A stretch of DNA of 64,000 nucleotides from Sulfuritalea sp. (GTDB taxonomy: Bacteria > Pseudomonadota > Gammaproteobacteria > Burkholderiales > Rhodocyclaceae), in contig JAUSCI010000051.1 of the NCBI GenBank assembly GCA_030651305.1, positions 1 through 64,000 of the forward strand, written 5' to 3'. This document shows positions 1-13,200 of this stretch, piece by piece; position 1 is the first letter of the stretch; each line of letters starts with the position of its first letter. A model generated the notes under the pieces. The model ran no database searches and was not told where the DNA came from. It saw nothing but the letters and a program-made list of their open reading frames with translations. The position numbers were made by a program, and so were the translations under genes.

Positions 1-2404
<2,404 letters not shown>

Positions 2405-2408
2405 GGCG

Positions 2409-3449
2409 TTACGACTGGCCGAAGACTTCATTCAACTGCCGCGCGACGCGGATGAAAGTGGTGCGCTTCGACAACTCCCGCAGCTTGTGCGCGCCGACAT
2501 AGGTGCAGGCCGATCGCACCCCGCCGAGAATCTCCTGCACGGTATCCGCGACCGGTCCGCGGTAGTCGAGCAGCACCTCCTTGCCCTCCGAGGCGCGATA
2601 GTTGGCGACGCCGCCCGAGTGCTTGTCCATTGCCGTGCGCGAACTCATGCCGTAGAAGCGCACCTTGCGCGTGCCGTCAATCTCGGCGACTTCGCCCATG
2701 CATTCGTCGTGGCCGGCCAGCATGCCGCCGAGCATGATGAAATCGGCGCCGCCGCCGAAGGCCTTGGCCAGATCCCCCGGCGAGGTGCAGCCACCATCGG
2801 CGCAGATCAAGCCGCCCAAACCGTGGGCGGCGTCGGCGCACTCGATGATGGCCGAGAGCTGGGGATAGCCGATGCCGGTCATCTTGCGCGTGGTGCACAC
2901 CGAGCCGGGGCCGATGCCGACCTTGACGATGTCGGCGCCGTCGAGAATCAGCTCTTCAGCCATTTCACCGGTCACGATGTTGCCGGCCATGATGGTGATC
3001 TGCGGCCAGGCGTCGCGCAGACGATGGAGAAAATCGACGAAGGACTTGGTGTAGCCGTTGGCGACATCGACGCAGACATGAGCAATGGCGTCGCCGGCCT
3101 GCTGCTTGACCCGGCAGAACTTCTCGTAATCCTCCCGGGTGATGCCCATCGAATAGAACACCGTCGAGGCTTCCGACAATACCCGGAAAAAATCTATCAG
3201 TTGGCGCTCCTCGTAGTGCTTGTGCAGCGCCGTCGATAGCTGATGTTTGCTCAGAACCGCGGCCATTTCGAAGGTGCCGACGGTATCCATGTTGGCGGCG
3301 ATGATCGGCACGCCCTGATAGCTGCGTCCGGAATGGCGGAACACGAACTGACGCGAGATATCGACTTCCGAGCGCGATGTCAGCGTCGAGCGCTTGGGCC
3401 GTATGAGGACGTCCTGAAAATCCAGCTTGAGTTCTTCTTCGATACGCAT
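2409..3449 (-). CDS. guaC: GMP reductase
   Basis: GuaC reduces GMP to IMP with NADPH, releasing ammonia, in purine salvage. The 346-aa protein has the length of the E. coli enzyme and its N-terminal pattern ([30 protein letters not shown]). The catalytic loop GSVCTTR holds the nucleophilic Cys, and ADGGC and GGMLAGHDE match phosphate-binding segments of the IMPDH/GMPR barrel. There is no CBS insertion, which separates it from IMP dehydrogenase. It is followed after 4 nt by the GDSL esterase gene and preceded by a HAD gene on the same strand. Confidence 0.95.
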   Translation of the reverse strand: MRIEEELKLDFQDVLIRPKRSTLTSRSEVDISRQFVFRHSGRSYQGVPIIAANMDTVGTFEMAAVLSKHQLSTALHKHYEERQLIDFFRVLSEASTVFYSMGITREDYEKFCRVKQQAGDAIAHVCVDVANGYTKSFVDFLHRLRDAWPQITIMAGNIVTGEMAEELILDGADIVKVGIGPGSVCTTRKMTGIGYPQLSAIIECADAAHGLGGLICADGGCTSPGDLAKAFGGGADFIMLGGMLAGHDECMGEVAEIDGTRKVRFYGMSSRTAMDKHSGGVANYRASEGKEVLLDYRGPVADTVQEILGGVRSACTYVGAHKLRELSKRTTFIRVARQLNEVFGQS

Positions 3450-3487
3450 TCCGGCTTCCTTCGTCGAATGTCGATACAGCGGTCAAT

Positions 3488-4219
3488 TTATCCGGCGATC
3501 AGCAGATCGACGAGCTCGCTCAATTCCGAAATCATGTGGTCGGGCGGAATGTCTGCAAAGGCGGCTTCGTCACACTCTCCGCCGCGGATGATGGCCACGG
3601 GAACTGCTGCCGCCCGGGCGCCAAACACGTCCGCGCGGCTGTCGCCGACGAAAAGCACCTGACCCGCCGCCAGTTGCCAATGAGAGAGGGTGCGCAAGAT
3701 ACCCTCCGCCCTCGGTTTCATGTAAGTCACATCGTCGCGGGCGATTACCGGCAGCAAGCATCCGCCGAAATCGAAACGCTCCAGAGCACCGCTGAGCGCC
3801 CCCCGCCCGACGTTGCTGACCATGCCTACGCGCAAGCCTTCACTCACCAGCTGGCCCAGCAGTTCAGCTGCGCCCGGCCGCGGCGCCCATCGGGTCAGCG
3901 CGTCAAAATCCCAGCGATCGTAAATGGGGCCAAGCGCCTGATGCAATTCGGTCATGCGCCCCTGCGGTGCGAGCGTGTCGGCGGCGGCGTTCCACATGGT
4001 GGCGTAGTTGCCCCGGGCAAACTCGTCGCCCGCGAAGCCGAGCCGGGCAAAGGCCGAACGCAACTCGGCTTCCGCTGGTTCCAGCTGCCACTGGAAATTG
4101 ACCAGCGTACCCTCGAAGTCAAAAATGACCGCCGCGTAAGCGTTGCTCGGTGCAGGACATACAGGTTTCGACCGCATGGGAGAAGTATCTTCCGTGTCGG
4201 CGCCCTGGTCAAACGCCAA
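3488..4219 (-). CDS. HAD-superfamily hydrolase with a DxE motif I
   Basis: A 243-aa HAD hydrolase resembling small-molecule phosphatases such as phosphoglycolate phosphatase. Motif I is IFDFEGTLV, motif II Ser is in MVSNVG, motif III Lys in MKPRAEG, and motif IV is FVGDSRADV. The second Asp of the canonical DxD, usually the general acid/base, is Glu here, which is unusual for a phosphatase. An alternative start at the ATG at 4177 would remove 14 residues that precede the Rossmann core. It is transcribed divergently from tetR. The fold is secure; substrate and activity are not. Confidence 0.8.
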   Translation of the reverse strand: MAFDQGADTEDTSPMRSKPVCPAPSNAYAAVIFDFEGTLVNFQWQLEPAEAELRSAFARLGFAGDEFARGNYATMWNAAADTLAPQGRMTELHQALGPIYDRWDFDALTRWAPRPGAAELLGQLVSEGLRVGMVSNVGRGALSGALERFDFGGCLLPVIARDDVTYMKPRAEGILRTLSHWQLAAGQVLFVGDSRADVFGARAAAVPVAIIRGGECDEAAFADIPPDHMISELSELVDLLIAG

Positions 4220-4331
4220 TCCTTGCCGGATTCCGTCCGCGCTGCGGCTATGGCCATGAACGGAACTGTATTTGTCGTCTGGCCGACGAATCAGCCGTCA
4301 GCCTTTGCCAAACGCCACATTAAACACAGGC

Positions 4332-4374
4332 TTGACGGCAGGCTTGGTATCTATATACTGACTGACCGGTCAGT
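4332..4374 (+). promoter_or_regulatory. Promoter and TetR-type operator of the efflux operon
   Basis: A -35-like TTGACG (4332-4337) is separated by 16 nt from a -10-like TATACT (4354-4359). Directly downstream, 4361-4374 is the perfect 14-bp palindrome ACTGACCGGTCAGT, which should lie at the transcription start. Such palindromes are typical TetR-family operators, and the tetR ATG is 17 nt further on. The layout predicts autorepression of tetR together with the cotranscribed pump genes. Confidence 0.75.
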
Positions 4375-4390
4375 AATTAAACGCTATCCA

Positions 4391-5047
4391 ATGGAAGCTC
4401 TCACCCATCCCCGCCAACGCCGCAAAGAAGCGCGTCCCGCCGAGCTCATGGCGGCGGCGCTGGAGCTTTTCGTCGAAAAGGGCTTCGCCGGCACCCGGCT
4501 GGAAGACGTCGCGGCGCGCGCCGGCGTGTCGAAGGGAACGCTGTATCTCTATTTCGACAGCAAGGAAGCGCTGTTCAAGGCCGTGATCCAGGAAGGCATC
4601 GTACCCATCCTGGACCAGGGCGCCGGCCTGGTGGACAGCTTCGAAGGCCGCGCATCCGACCTGCTGCGCGCCTTGATTCTCGAATGGTGGCAACGCATCG
4701 GCAGCACGCATCTGGCCGGCGTGCCCAAGCTGATGATCAGCGAGGCCGGCAATTTTCCCGAACTTGCCACCTACTACCACGATACGGTAATCGTGCGCGG
4801 CCGCGACTTGATGCGGCGCACACTGCAGCGGGGCATCGCCTCCGGCGAGTTTCGTGCGGTCGATGTCGAAACCGCGATCGACGTGATCTTCGCCCCGGTG
4901 CTGATGCTGCTGATCTGGCGCTACTCGCTGGGCGCCTGTTGCGGCACGGCGCACGATCCGCTGGTCTATCTGAACACCCACCTCGATCTGGCCCTGCGCG
5001 GGCTGGCGATGCCGGCCGCATCCGGCAAACGGAGAACATCAAAGTGA
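4391..5047 (+). CDS. TetR/AcrR-family transcriptional repressor
   Basis: A 218-aa one-component regulator. Residues about 15-60 form the TetR DNA-binding domain, with the helix-turn-helix around VAARAGVSKGTLYLYF. The C-terminal two thirds are a helical ligand-binding and dimerisation domain. The open frame extends far upstream, but the ATG at 4391 follows the promoter and palindrome and gives a normal N-terminus. Its stop overlaps the GTG of the adaptor gene (GTGA). It probably represses the whole downstream RND operon and is released by a pump substrate; the inducer is unknown. Confidence 0.9.
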   Translation: MEALTHPRQRRKEARPAELMAAALELFVEKGFAGTRLEDVAARAGVSKGTLYLYFDSKEALFKAVIQEGIVPILDQGAGLVDSFEGRASDLLRALILEWWQRIGSTHLAGVPKLMISEAGNFPELATYYHDTVIVRGRDLMRRTLQRGIASGEFRAVDVETAIDVIFAPVLMLLIWRYSLGACCGTAHDPLVYLNTHLDLALRGLAMPAASGKRRTSK

Positions 5048-6099
5048 AATCCGCCGCATTGCTTGCCTTGAGTCTGTCGCTGTTGCTGGTGGCCTGCGGC
5101 GAGAAGCCGGCCGCGGCGCCGCCGGCCGCGACCGTCCCGCTTGCCGTCGGCATCGTCCGCTACGCCGAACTGGGCTTCCACCCCGAACGCGAGGCGCCGG
5201 CGACGGTGCTGGGAAAGAACGAAGCCCGCCTCGCTGCCGAGTCCTCCGCGCGAATCGTGACGATCGCGGTCGATAGCGGCGACGCAGTCAAGGCCGGGCA
5301 GGTGCTGGTGCGGCTCGATGCCAGGGACGCCGAGCTGGCGCTGGCGCGCGCCGAGGCCGGGTTGGCGCAGAGTGCGGCACGCCAGGCGCAGGCCGCGGCG
5401 CAAACGGCTCGGGCGCGCTCGCTGAAAGAGAAGAACTTCATTTCCGCCGAAGCCCTGACCCTGCGCGAGACCGAGTTGACGGCAGCCCAGGCCGATGTGC
5501 AGTCGGCGCGCGCCAACCGGGATTCGGCGCGGCGCGGCGTCGACAAATGCACCATCACCGCACCTTTCAGCGGCATCGTGCGCGCACGCGCCGCCCAGGT
5601 CGGCGAACTCGCCGCGCCCGGCACGCCCTTGCTGACGCTGGCCGATACCAGTGATCTGCAGGTGGTGGCCCAGGTCCAGGCGCGCGACGCTGACGGGCTG
5701 ACCGCCGCTGCCAAAGTCGAGTTCGCCGCCGCCGGGCAGATCCATGCCTTGAGCTTGCTGCGCATCTCGGGCGCGATCAGTCGCGAGGCACGCACCGTCG
5801 AGGCGCGCTATCACGTCACCGGCGGCCCGGCACCGGCGCCCGGAACCGAGGGCCGGCTGGTCTGGCGCGACCCGCGTCCGCATATTCCGGCCGACTACAT
5901 CCTGCGCCGCAACGGGCGTTACGGCGTGTTCGTGCTCGACGGCGGCAAGGCGAGCTTCCGCGAACTGCCGCAGGCCCAGGAGGGGCGTCCCGCCAGCGCC
6001 GACTTTCCGCCCGAAGCGCGCATCGTCACGCGCGGCCGCCATGCCCTGCAGGACGGCATGAGCGTAAGCCTCGACGCCGCCAAGCCGGACACGAAGTGA
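5044..6099 (+). CDS. RND efflux periplasmic adaptor subunit (HlyD/MFP family), first copy
   Basis: A 351-aa membrane-fusion protein linking an inner-membrane RND pump to an outer-membrane channel. The GTG start at 5044 overlaps the tetR stop and leads into a signal sequence ending in a lipobox-like LLVACG, so it is likely lipid-anchored in the periplasm. It has a lipoyl/barrel-sandwich half (VDSGDAVKAGQVLVRLD), an Ala/Gln/Arg-rich helical hairpin around residues 95-165, the second half (TITAPFSGIV) and a beta-barrel domain. Its last four bases overlap the start of the pump gene. The function is clear at family level; the transported compound is not. Confidence 0.92.
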   Translation: MKSAALLALSLSLLLVACGEKPAAAPPAATVPLAVGIVRYAELGFHPEREAPATVLGKNEARLAAESSARIVTIAVDSGDAVKAGQVLVRLDARDAELALARAEAGLAQSAARQAQAAAQTARARSLKEKNFISAEALTLRETELTAAQADVQSARANRDSARRGVDKCTITAPFSGIVRARAAQVGELAAPGTPLLTLADTSDLQVVAQVQARDADGLTAAAKVEFAAAGQIHALSLLRISGAISREARTVEARYHVTGGPAPAPGTEGRLVWRDPRPHIPADYILRRNGRYGVFVLDGGKASFRELPQAQEGRPASADFPPEARIVTRGRHALQDGMSVSLDAAKPDTK

Positions 6100-9000
6100 A
6101 CTTCTACTCCCGCCTGATCCAGAACCATCCGCTGGCCAACATCGCCTTCGCGGTGGTGCTGGTCATGGGTGCGCTGGCCTACCTGGCCATGCCGCGCGAA
6201 CAGGACCCGGAAATCAACTTCAACTGGGTGATGGTCACCGACGTGCTGCCCGGCGCCTCCGCCGAGGATGTCGAGACGCGCGTGACCAAGCCCCTGGAGG
6301 ACGCGATCAAGGGCGTCGCCGACATCCGCTTCGTGATGTCGTCTTCGCGCGAAAACATCGCGTCCATCCTGGTCCGCTTCCGCGACATCGATGAGCGTGT
6401 CTTCGACAAGCGCATCAACGACCTGCGCCGCGAAATCCAGAACAAGGCCAAGAGCGAGTTGCCGGTCGAGGCCAAGGATCCGCGGGTGCTGGAAATCACC
6501 ACCTCGAACGGATTTCCAACCGCCATGGTGCTGGTCACCGGGCAGGCCGCCGACGAACTGCTGCGTTCGCGGTCCCGCCAGTTCAAGGAAGACCTCGAGC
6601 GCATTGTCGGCGTGGACCAGGTGTTCGCCACGGGCATGCGCGATCCGGAGCTGCAGGTCGAGTTCGATCCGGTCGCGCTGGCCAACCGGGGACTCACCGC
6701 CACCGACGTTTCCGACAACGTCATGGCCTGGTTCCGCGACACGTTCGCCGGCAAGGTCGAGACCACGGGCGGGCAGGATCGCACGGCGTGGCTGGTGCGC
6801 GTCGTCGGCCAGAGTGCCGACCCCGACGTGATCGCCCGCATTCCGGTCAGCAATTCCACACGGAAGGAACCGGTTCCGCTGGGCAACGTCGCCGAGGTCT
6901 CGCGCGGCCGCGCCAAGGCCGGCAGCCTGGCCAGTTTCCAGGGCAAGGGCGCGGTGATCCTGGCCGTGACCAAGAAGAGTCGCACCAACACGCTGCAATT
7001 GATCGAGCGGCTCAATACCTACATCGCCGAGCAGAACCCGCGCTTCGCCAGTGACGGCGTGCAGCTGCAACTGCTCGACGACCAGACCGTGCCGACGCGC
7101 GAGGCCATTTCGACCATGGAGAAAAATGCGCTGCAGGGTCTGGCGCTGGTGCTGGCGATCTGCTGGCTGTTTCTCGGCACGCGCATCGCGATCCTGGTCT
7201 CGCTGGGTATTCCCTTCGCGCTGGCCGGGACTTTCGCCATCCTCCATGCACTGGGCTACACGCTGAACATTTCGGTGCTGCTCGGCGTGGTCATCGTGCT
7301 CGGCATGCTGGTCGACGATGCCGTGGTGGTGGTCGAGACCATCTACTACCGCATGCAGCGCGGCGAGCCGGTGCATACGGCGGCCATCGAGGGCGTGCGT
7401 GAGGTTTTTGCGCCGGTGACGGCCTCGGTGCTGACCACTATCGCCGCTTTCCTGCCGCTGATGCTGCTGCCCGGCATCGTTGGCAAGTTCATGTTCGTGA
7501 TTCCCTTCGTCGTCACCCTGGGCTTGACCATCAGCCTGATCGAGGCCTACTGGATGCTGCCGGCGCACATGGCGGTGATGGCGCCCAAGCCCGGCGACGG
7601 CCACCTCAACACCTGGCGCGACCGCTTCAACCACTTCCTGCGCGTCAAGTATTCGCGCTGGCTGCTGTGGGTCATGCGCCGGCCCAAGCGCTCGCTGCTG
7701 ATCGCCGCCGCGCTGATGCTGGGTGCGGTGGCGGCGGTGGGTGTGGGCCTGGTGCGAATCCAGTTCTTCGCCTTCGATCCGATCCGGCTGTTCTACGTCA
7801 ACGTAGACATGCCGGCCGGCGCGCCGATCGAGCAGACGCTGGCCAACGCGGAGCGCCTCGAAGCCGTGGTGCGCAAGCACCTGCAGCCGGGTGAGGCGCG
7901 CAATCTGGCGGCCTACGCCGGCGTCAAGTTTTCCGACACCGAACCGCTCTACGGCGAGTCCTACGGCCAGGTCACGGTCTCGCTGAACCCCCGCAAGGGC
8001 GGCCGCGAAGTCGCCGAGATCGTCGAGGGCATGCGCGCCGACGTCGAGGCGACGCCGACGCCAGGCAAGATCACCTTCACCATGATTTCAGGCGGCCCGC
8101 CGCTGGCCAAGCCGGTCAAGGCGCGCGTTCGCAACGACGACCCGCAGGAACTGCGCGCGGCCGGCGATGCGCTGCTGGCCATCGTGCGCGCGGTGCCCGG
8201 CGCCAAGGACGTCGCCGACGACGACATTCCCGGTCGGCCCGAACTGGTGCTGGCGCTGGATCGCGGCGCCCTGCGCGCCTCCGGTCTCGATGCCGGCAAG
8301 GTGGCGCGCCTGCTGCGCCTGCATGCCGACGGCGAAATTGTGGCGATGATGCGCGACAAGGGCGAGAAGGTCGAACTGCGGGTGCGGGCGAAACATGGAT
8401 CGGGCGACGGCAAGTTCGCCGGCACGGTCGGCGCCGACATCACGCGCCTGCTCGACGATCCGATCGCACTTCCCGGTGTGGCAAATTCGGGCGGCAGCAC
8501 CACGCTGCGCGCCCTGGTGACCGAGGAGACGCGGATCGGCAAGGGCGTCATCAAGCACTACAACCTGCGCCGCGCGATAACGGTCGAAGCCGACCTCGAC
8601 AAGAGCGTGACCGATACCGTGGCGGCCAACCGCATCATTGCCGCCGAGTGGAAGAAACTCGCCAAGACATTTCCCAATACCGACATCGACTTCTCCGGCG
8701 AGCTCGACGACATCCAGGAAAGCCTCGACGCCATGGGCGTGCTGTTCCTGATGGGCGTGGGCCTGATCTACCTGATCCTCGCCGCCCAGTTCAGGAGCTA
8801 CATGCAGCCCATGCTGATCCTGGTTACCGTGCCGCTGGCCTTCACCGGCGTGATCCTCGGCTTGCTGGTGGCGCGCATTCCGCTGTCGCTCTACACGCTC
8901 TACGGTGTCATCGCGCTGACCGGCATCGCGGTGAATTCGGCCATCGTGCTGATCGACGCCGCCAACGAGCGCCTGGCTGCCGGCATGGGCGTGCTGCATG

Positions 9001-9230
9001 CCGCCGTGTATGCCGCGCGGCGACGCGTGGTGCCGATCCTGATCACCTCGGTGACCACCATCGGCGGCCTGTTTTCGCTGGCCGTGGGCTTGGGCGGCAA
9101 GTCGCTGCTGTGGGGCCCGGTGGCTGCCTCGATCGTCTGGGGGCTGGGTTTTTCGACGGTGCTCACGCTGTTCGTGGTGCCGCTTCTTTACTGGATGTTC
9201 ATGCGCCGTTTTTCCGGAGTTGCCCGATGA
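6096..9230 (+). CDS. RND efflux permease, first copy (AcrB/MexF superfamily)
   Basis: A 1044-aa inner-membrane proton antiporter. Its length and two-fold repeat (about 12 membrane segments and two large periplasmic loops) match the hydrophobe/amphiphile RND family. The TM4 proton-relay pair is in LGMLVDDAVVVVETI. The GTG start at 6096 lies in a GTGA overlap with adaptor 1, and the stop overlaps the ATG of adaptor 2. It presumably assembles with adaptor 1 and an outer-membrane channel encoded elsewhere, perhaps the TolC protein 5 kb downstream. The substrate cannot be inferred from sequence. Confidence 0.94.
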   Translation: MNFYSRLIQNHPLANIAFAVVLVMGALAYLAMPREQDPEINFNWVMVTDVLPGASAEDVETRVTKPLEDAIKGVADIRFVMSSSRENIASILVRFRDIDERVFDKRINDLRREIQNKAKSELPVEAKDPRVLEITTSNGFPTAMVLVTGQAADELLRSRSRQFKEDLERIVGVDQVFATGMRDPELQVEFDPVALANRGLTATDVSDNVMAWFRDTFAGKVETTGGQDRTAWLVRVVGQSADPDVIARIPVSNSTRKEPVPLGNVAEVSRGRAKAGSLASFQGKGAVILAVTKKSRTNTLQLIERLNTYIAEQNPRFASDGVQLQLLDDQTVPTREAISTMEKNALQGLALVLAICWLFLGTRIAILVSLGIPFALAGTFAILHALGYTLNISVLLGVVIVLGMLVDDAVVVVETIYYRMQRGEPVHTAAIEGVREVFAPVTASVLTTIAAFLPLMLLPGIVGKFMFVIPFVVTLGLTISLIEAYWMLPAHMAVMAPKPGDGHLNTWRDRFNHFLRVKYSRWLLWVMRRPKRSLLIAAALMLGAVAAVGVGLVRIQFFAFDPIRLFYVNVDMPAGAPIEQTLANAERLEAVVRKHLQPGEARNLAAYAGVKFSDTEPLYGESYGQVTVSLNPRKGGREVAEIVEGMRADVEATPTPGKITFTMISGGPPLAKPVKARVRNDDPQELRAAGDALLAIVRAVPGAKDVADDDIPGRPELVLALDRGALRASGLDAGKVARLLRLHADGEIVAMMRDKGEKVELRVRAKHGSGDGKFAGTVGADITRLLDDPIALPGVANSGGSTTLRALVTEETRIGKGVIKHYNLRRAITVEADLDKSVTDTVAANRIIAAEWKKLAKTFPNTDIDFSGELDDIQESLDAMGVLFLMGVGLIYLILAAQFRSYMQPMLILVTVPLAFTGVILGLLVARIPLSLYTLYGVIALTGIAVNSAIVLIDAANERLAAGMGVLHAAVYAARRRVVPILITSVTTIGGLFSLAVGLGGKSLLWGPVAASIVWGLGFSTVLTLFVVPLLYWMFMRRFSGVAR

Positions 9231-10288
9231 AGAATCCCGCCGCCCTGGCCGTGCTGGCCTTGTTCCTTGTCGCCTGCAGCGAGGCGCCACCACCCGCCGT
9301 CGCACCCAGGCTGGTGCGCACCCTGATAGTCGGCGCTGGTGGTACGGCGAGTGAGGGTGCGCAACGGAGCTACAGCGGCGAAGTCCGCGCACGGATCGAA
9401 ACCACGCTGGGCTTTCGCATTGCCGGCAAGATCGTCGAACGTCGCGTCGATGCCGGCACGCGGGTCAAGGCCGGCCAGGTGCTGGCGCGCATCGATGCGG
9501 CCGATGCGACACTGCAACTGACACAGGCCGAGGCGCAGCGGGCGCTGGCGGCAGCGGACCTGGCGCGCTACCGCGACCTCAAGGCGAAGAACTACATCAG
9601 CGCATCGGCCCTCGATGCCCGTGAAACAGCCTTCAAAGCCGCCGACGCACAGGCTCAGCTTTCGAAAAACCAGGCGGCCTACACCAGCCTCGTCGCGGAC
9701 CGCGCCGGCGTAATCGGCCAGGTGCTGGCCGAGCCGGGGCAGGTGGTGAGCGCCGGGCAAGCCGTGTTCCGCCTGGCGCCGGATGGCGAGCGCGAGATTG
9801 CCATCGCCTTTCCCGAGGGCGAAGTCAGCGCCTTCAAGCTTGGGCAGGCGGCGGAGGTCAGCTTCTGGGCTGGCTCGGGCGCGGCGGCGAAACCGCTGGC
9901 CGGGCGGCTGCGCGAGATGTCGCCGGTGGCCGACCCGGTGACTCGCACCTATGCCGCGCGCGTCAGCCTCAAGGATGCGGATCCGCTGCTGCCACTGGGG
10001 ATGACGGCGACCGTGCGCTTCCCCTCGGCGACACCAGGCGCGACGCTGCTGCTGGTGCCGCTGGCGGCAATTTTTCAGCAGGGCAATCAGCCGGCGGTGT
10101 GGAGAGTCGGCGCTGACAGCACGGTGAAGCTGCAGGCGGTCAGCGTGGCGGAATTCACCGACCGCGGGGCGGTGGTCGTTGCCGGCCTCACGGGAGGCGA
10201 GCAGATCGTCGCCGCCGGAGCTAACCTGCTCACGGCCGGTGAAAAGGTGCGCATTGCTACGTCCACCAAGGCAGCGGCGGGCAAATGA
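9227..10288 (+). CDS. RND efflux periplasmic adaptor subunit, second copy
   Basis: A 353-aa MFP-family adaptor with a lipoprotein-type signal (FLVACSE). It shows the barrel-sandwich segment RVDAGTRVKAGQVLARID, a short helical hairpin and a C-terminal barrel. It is clearly divergent from adaptor 1 rather than a recent duplicate. The ATG overlaps the stop of RND pump 1, and its own stop overlaps the ATG of pump 2. By position it should partner pump 2, but mixed complexes are possible. Confidence 0.92.
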   Translation: MKNPAALAVLALFLVACSEAPPPAVAPRLVRTLIVGAGGTASEGAQRSYSGEVRARIETTLGFRIAGKIVERRVDAGTRVKAGQVLARIDAADATLQLTQAEAQRALAAADLARYRDLKAKNYISASALDARETAFKAADAQAQLSKNQAAYTSLVADRAGVIGQVLAEPGQVVSAGQAVFRLAPDGEREIAIAFPEGEVSAFKLGQAAEVSFWAGSGAAAKPLAGRLREMSPVADPVTRTYAARVSLKDADPLLPLGMTATVRFPSATPGATLLLVPLAAIFQQGNQPAVWRVGADSTVKLQAVSVAEFTDRGAVVVAGLTGGEQIVAAGANLLTAGEKVRIATSTKAAAGK

Positions 10289-13200
10289 AGCAGCTCAATC
10301 TTTCCGAGTGGGCGCTGCGGCACCAGCAGATGGTGCTGTACCTCATGATCGTGTTCATGGTCGGCGGCGTGCTGGCGTTTCTCCAGCTGGGCCGCGCCGA
10401 GGACCCCGACTTCACCTTCAAGGTCATGGTGGTGCGCACCCTGTGGCCCGGGGCCAGCGCCCAGCAGGTGGAGCAGCAACTGACCGAGCGCATCGAAAAG
10501 AAGCTGGCCGAGACGCCCTGGGTGGATGTGCTGCGCACGGCTTCCAAGCCCGGCGAGTCGCTGACCATCGTCCTCCTCAAGGACTACACGCCGAAGACCG
10601 AGGTGCCGGAAGCCTGGCGCCAGGTGCGCAAGAAGCTCGACGACATTCGCCACACGCTGCCGCCGGGTGTGCAGGGACCGTTTCCCAACGACGAGTTCGG
10701 CGACGTGCAGATGAAGATCTTCGCCTTGACCGCGGGCGACAAGACCGGCTACGGCATGGGCGACCTGCGGCGCGAGGCCGATCGGCTGGCGCGCGAACTG
10801 CGGCGCGTGGAAGACGTGAAAAAAATCGAGCTGATCGGCGTCCAGGACGAAAAGATCTACATCGATGTCAGCCCGGCGCGCCTTGCCGCCATGGGCCTGG
10901 TGCCGACCCAGGTGTTCGACGCGCTGCAGCGGCAGAATGCCGTGGTGCCGGCCGGCCAGGTCGAAACCGCGACGGATCGCGTGCGCCTGCGCGTCACCGG
11001 TCCCTTCGACAGTGTGGACGCCTTGCGCGAAGCCACGCTTGCCGTCGGCGGCCGGGCCTTCCGGCTCGGCGACATCGCCCGCGTCACGCGCGGCCTCGTC
11101 GATCCGCCGCAACCGCGCATGCGCGTGGCGGGACGCGACGCGGTCGGGCTCGGCATTGTCATGGCCCGCGGCGGCAACGTCATCGCACTCGGCGAAAACC
11201 TCGAGAAGACGATGGACCGGCTCAAGCAGAATCTGCCGCTGGGCATCGACGTGCACGTGGTGGTGGATCAGCCGCAGATCGTCAAGACCTCGCTCAACCT
11301 GTTCGTCAGTACCCTCGGCGAAGCCATCGTCATCGTGTTGGCCGTGTCCTTCCTGTCGCTGGGCTGGCGCACCGGGACGGTGGTGGCGCTGTCGATTCCG
11401 CTGGTGCTGGCGATCACCTTTCTCGCCATGAAGGCTTTCGGCATCGACCTGCAGCGCATTTCGCTCGGCGCCCTGGTGATTTCGCTGGGCCTCCTGGTCG
11501 ATGACGCCATCATCGCAGCGGAAATGATGGTGGTCAAAATGGAGCAGGGCTGGGACCGCTTCAAGGCAGCCACCTTCGCCTACACCTCGACCGCTTTCCC
11601 GATGCTGACCGGGACGCTGATCACGGCGGCCGGCTTTACCCCGGTCGGCTTCGCCAAGTCGGCGGCCGGCGAATACACCATCTCGATTTTCCAGGTGGTG
11701 ACCATCTCCCTTCTGGTGTCGTGGATCGTTGCCGTGGTGTTTACGCCCTGGCTGGGCTACAAGCTGCTCGATCCCGCCAAGCTGCGTGCGATCGCCGAGA
11801 AGCATGGCGGCGACATCTACGAGTCGCCCTTCTATCGCCGCTTCCGGGCGCTGGTGGTGTGGTGCCTGCGCCATCGCTGGCTGGTGATTTTCGCCACGAT
11901 CGCCATGTTCGTGCTGTCACTGGTGGCGTTCAACAAGGGCGTGCAGAAACAGTTCTTCCCGTCAGCCAGCCGGCCCGAAATCATGGTCGACATCTGGCTG
12001 CCGCAGGGCGCCTCGCTGCAGGCCACGGCGCGCGAGGTCAAGCGCGTCGAGGCGCTGCTGGAAAAGGATGAAGGCATCGCTTCCTGGTCGTCCTACATCG
12101 GCAACGGCGCGCCGCGCTTCGTGCTGTCGCTCGACCAGCAGTTGTTCGCCGACAATTTCGGGCAGATGCTCATCGTCGCCAAGGGACTCAAGGAGCGGGA
12201 AGAAGTCAAGAGCCGCCTGGAGGCGGCATTCAACGCGCCGGACGGTTCGTGGTCGCACCTGCGCCTGCGCGTGGTGCGCATGGAAAACGGGCCGCCGGTC
12301 GGCTACCCGGTGCAGTTCCGCATTTCCGGCGAGGATCTGGCCGCCTTGCGCGACGGCGCGGAAAGCATCGCGACCGTGATGCGGGCCCATCCCAACCTGC
12401 GCAATGTGAACTTCGACTGGAACGAGCGGATCAAAGCGGTGCGCGTCGAGATCGACCAGGACCGCGCCCGTGCGCTGGGCGTTTCCAGCCAGGACGTGGC
12501 GCTGACCCTGCAGGGCTGGCTGGTGGGTGCCACCGTGACCCAGTTCCGCGAGGACGACCAGTTGATCGACGTGGTCTGGCGTGCCGGCGCCGAGCGCGGC
12601 GCCGGTAACGCCGACGGAGGCGCGGCCGATCCGCGCACCCTGACACGCCTGCCTGACCTCGACATCGTTGCCGCCAGCGGGCGGCACATTCCGCTGGCGC
12701 AGGTGGCGCGACTGGTGCCGGTGCTCGAGGAAGGCCTGATCTGGCGCCGCGACCGCTTGCCGACCATCACCGTGCGCGCCGACATCGTCGGCAGCCTGCA
12801 GCCGCCGGCGGCTTCGGCACAGGTGGATCAGCAACTCGGGGCGCTGCGCTCGAATCTGCCGCCGGGTTTCCGCGTCGAAATCGGCGGCATGACCGAGGAG
12901 TCGTCGAAGAGCGAGAAGCCGATCATGGCGGTGGTGCCGCTGATGGTGGTCGGCGTGACGATCCTGCTCATGATCCAGTTGCAGAGCATCAGCCGCACGA
13001 TCCTGGTGTTGCTCACGGCGCCGCTGGGCCTGATCGGCGTGACGCTGGCGCTGCTGGTACTGCAGGTACCCTACGGCTTCGTCGCCAACCTCGGCGTGAT
13101 CGCCCTGATGGGCATGATTTTGCGCAACTCGGTGATCCTGGTCGACCAGATCGAACAGGACGAGGCGTCCGGCAAGAGCGAATGGGAGGCGATCGTGGGC

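Noticed and set aside
3536-4390. Upstream extension of the tetR frame
   Set aside because: It runs antisense through the HAD gene and the promoter/operator; the ATG at 4391 gives the normal TetR N-terminus.
5919-7880. A 653-codon open frame on the minus strand, antisense to the first RND pump
   Set aside because: It is His/Gln/Arg-rich and lies over a clearly conserved pump gene; such frames arise from third-position G+C bias. The same applies to 8088-9392 and 10087-11874 on the minus strand.
8648-9226. Upstream extension of the second adaptor frame
   Set aside because: It overlaps the pump gene in another frame; the lipoprotein signal peptide begins at 9227.
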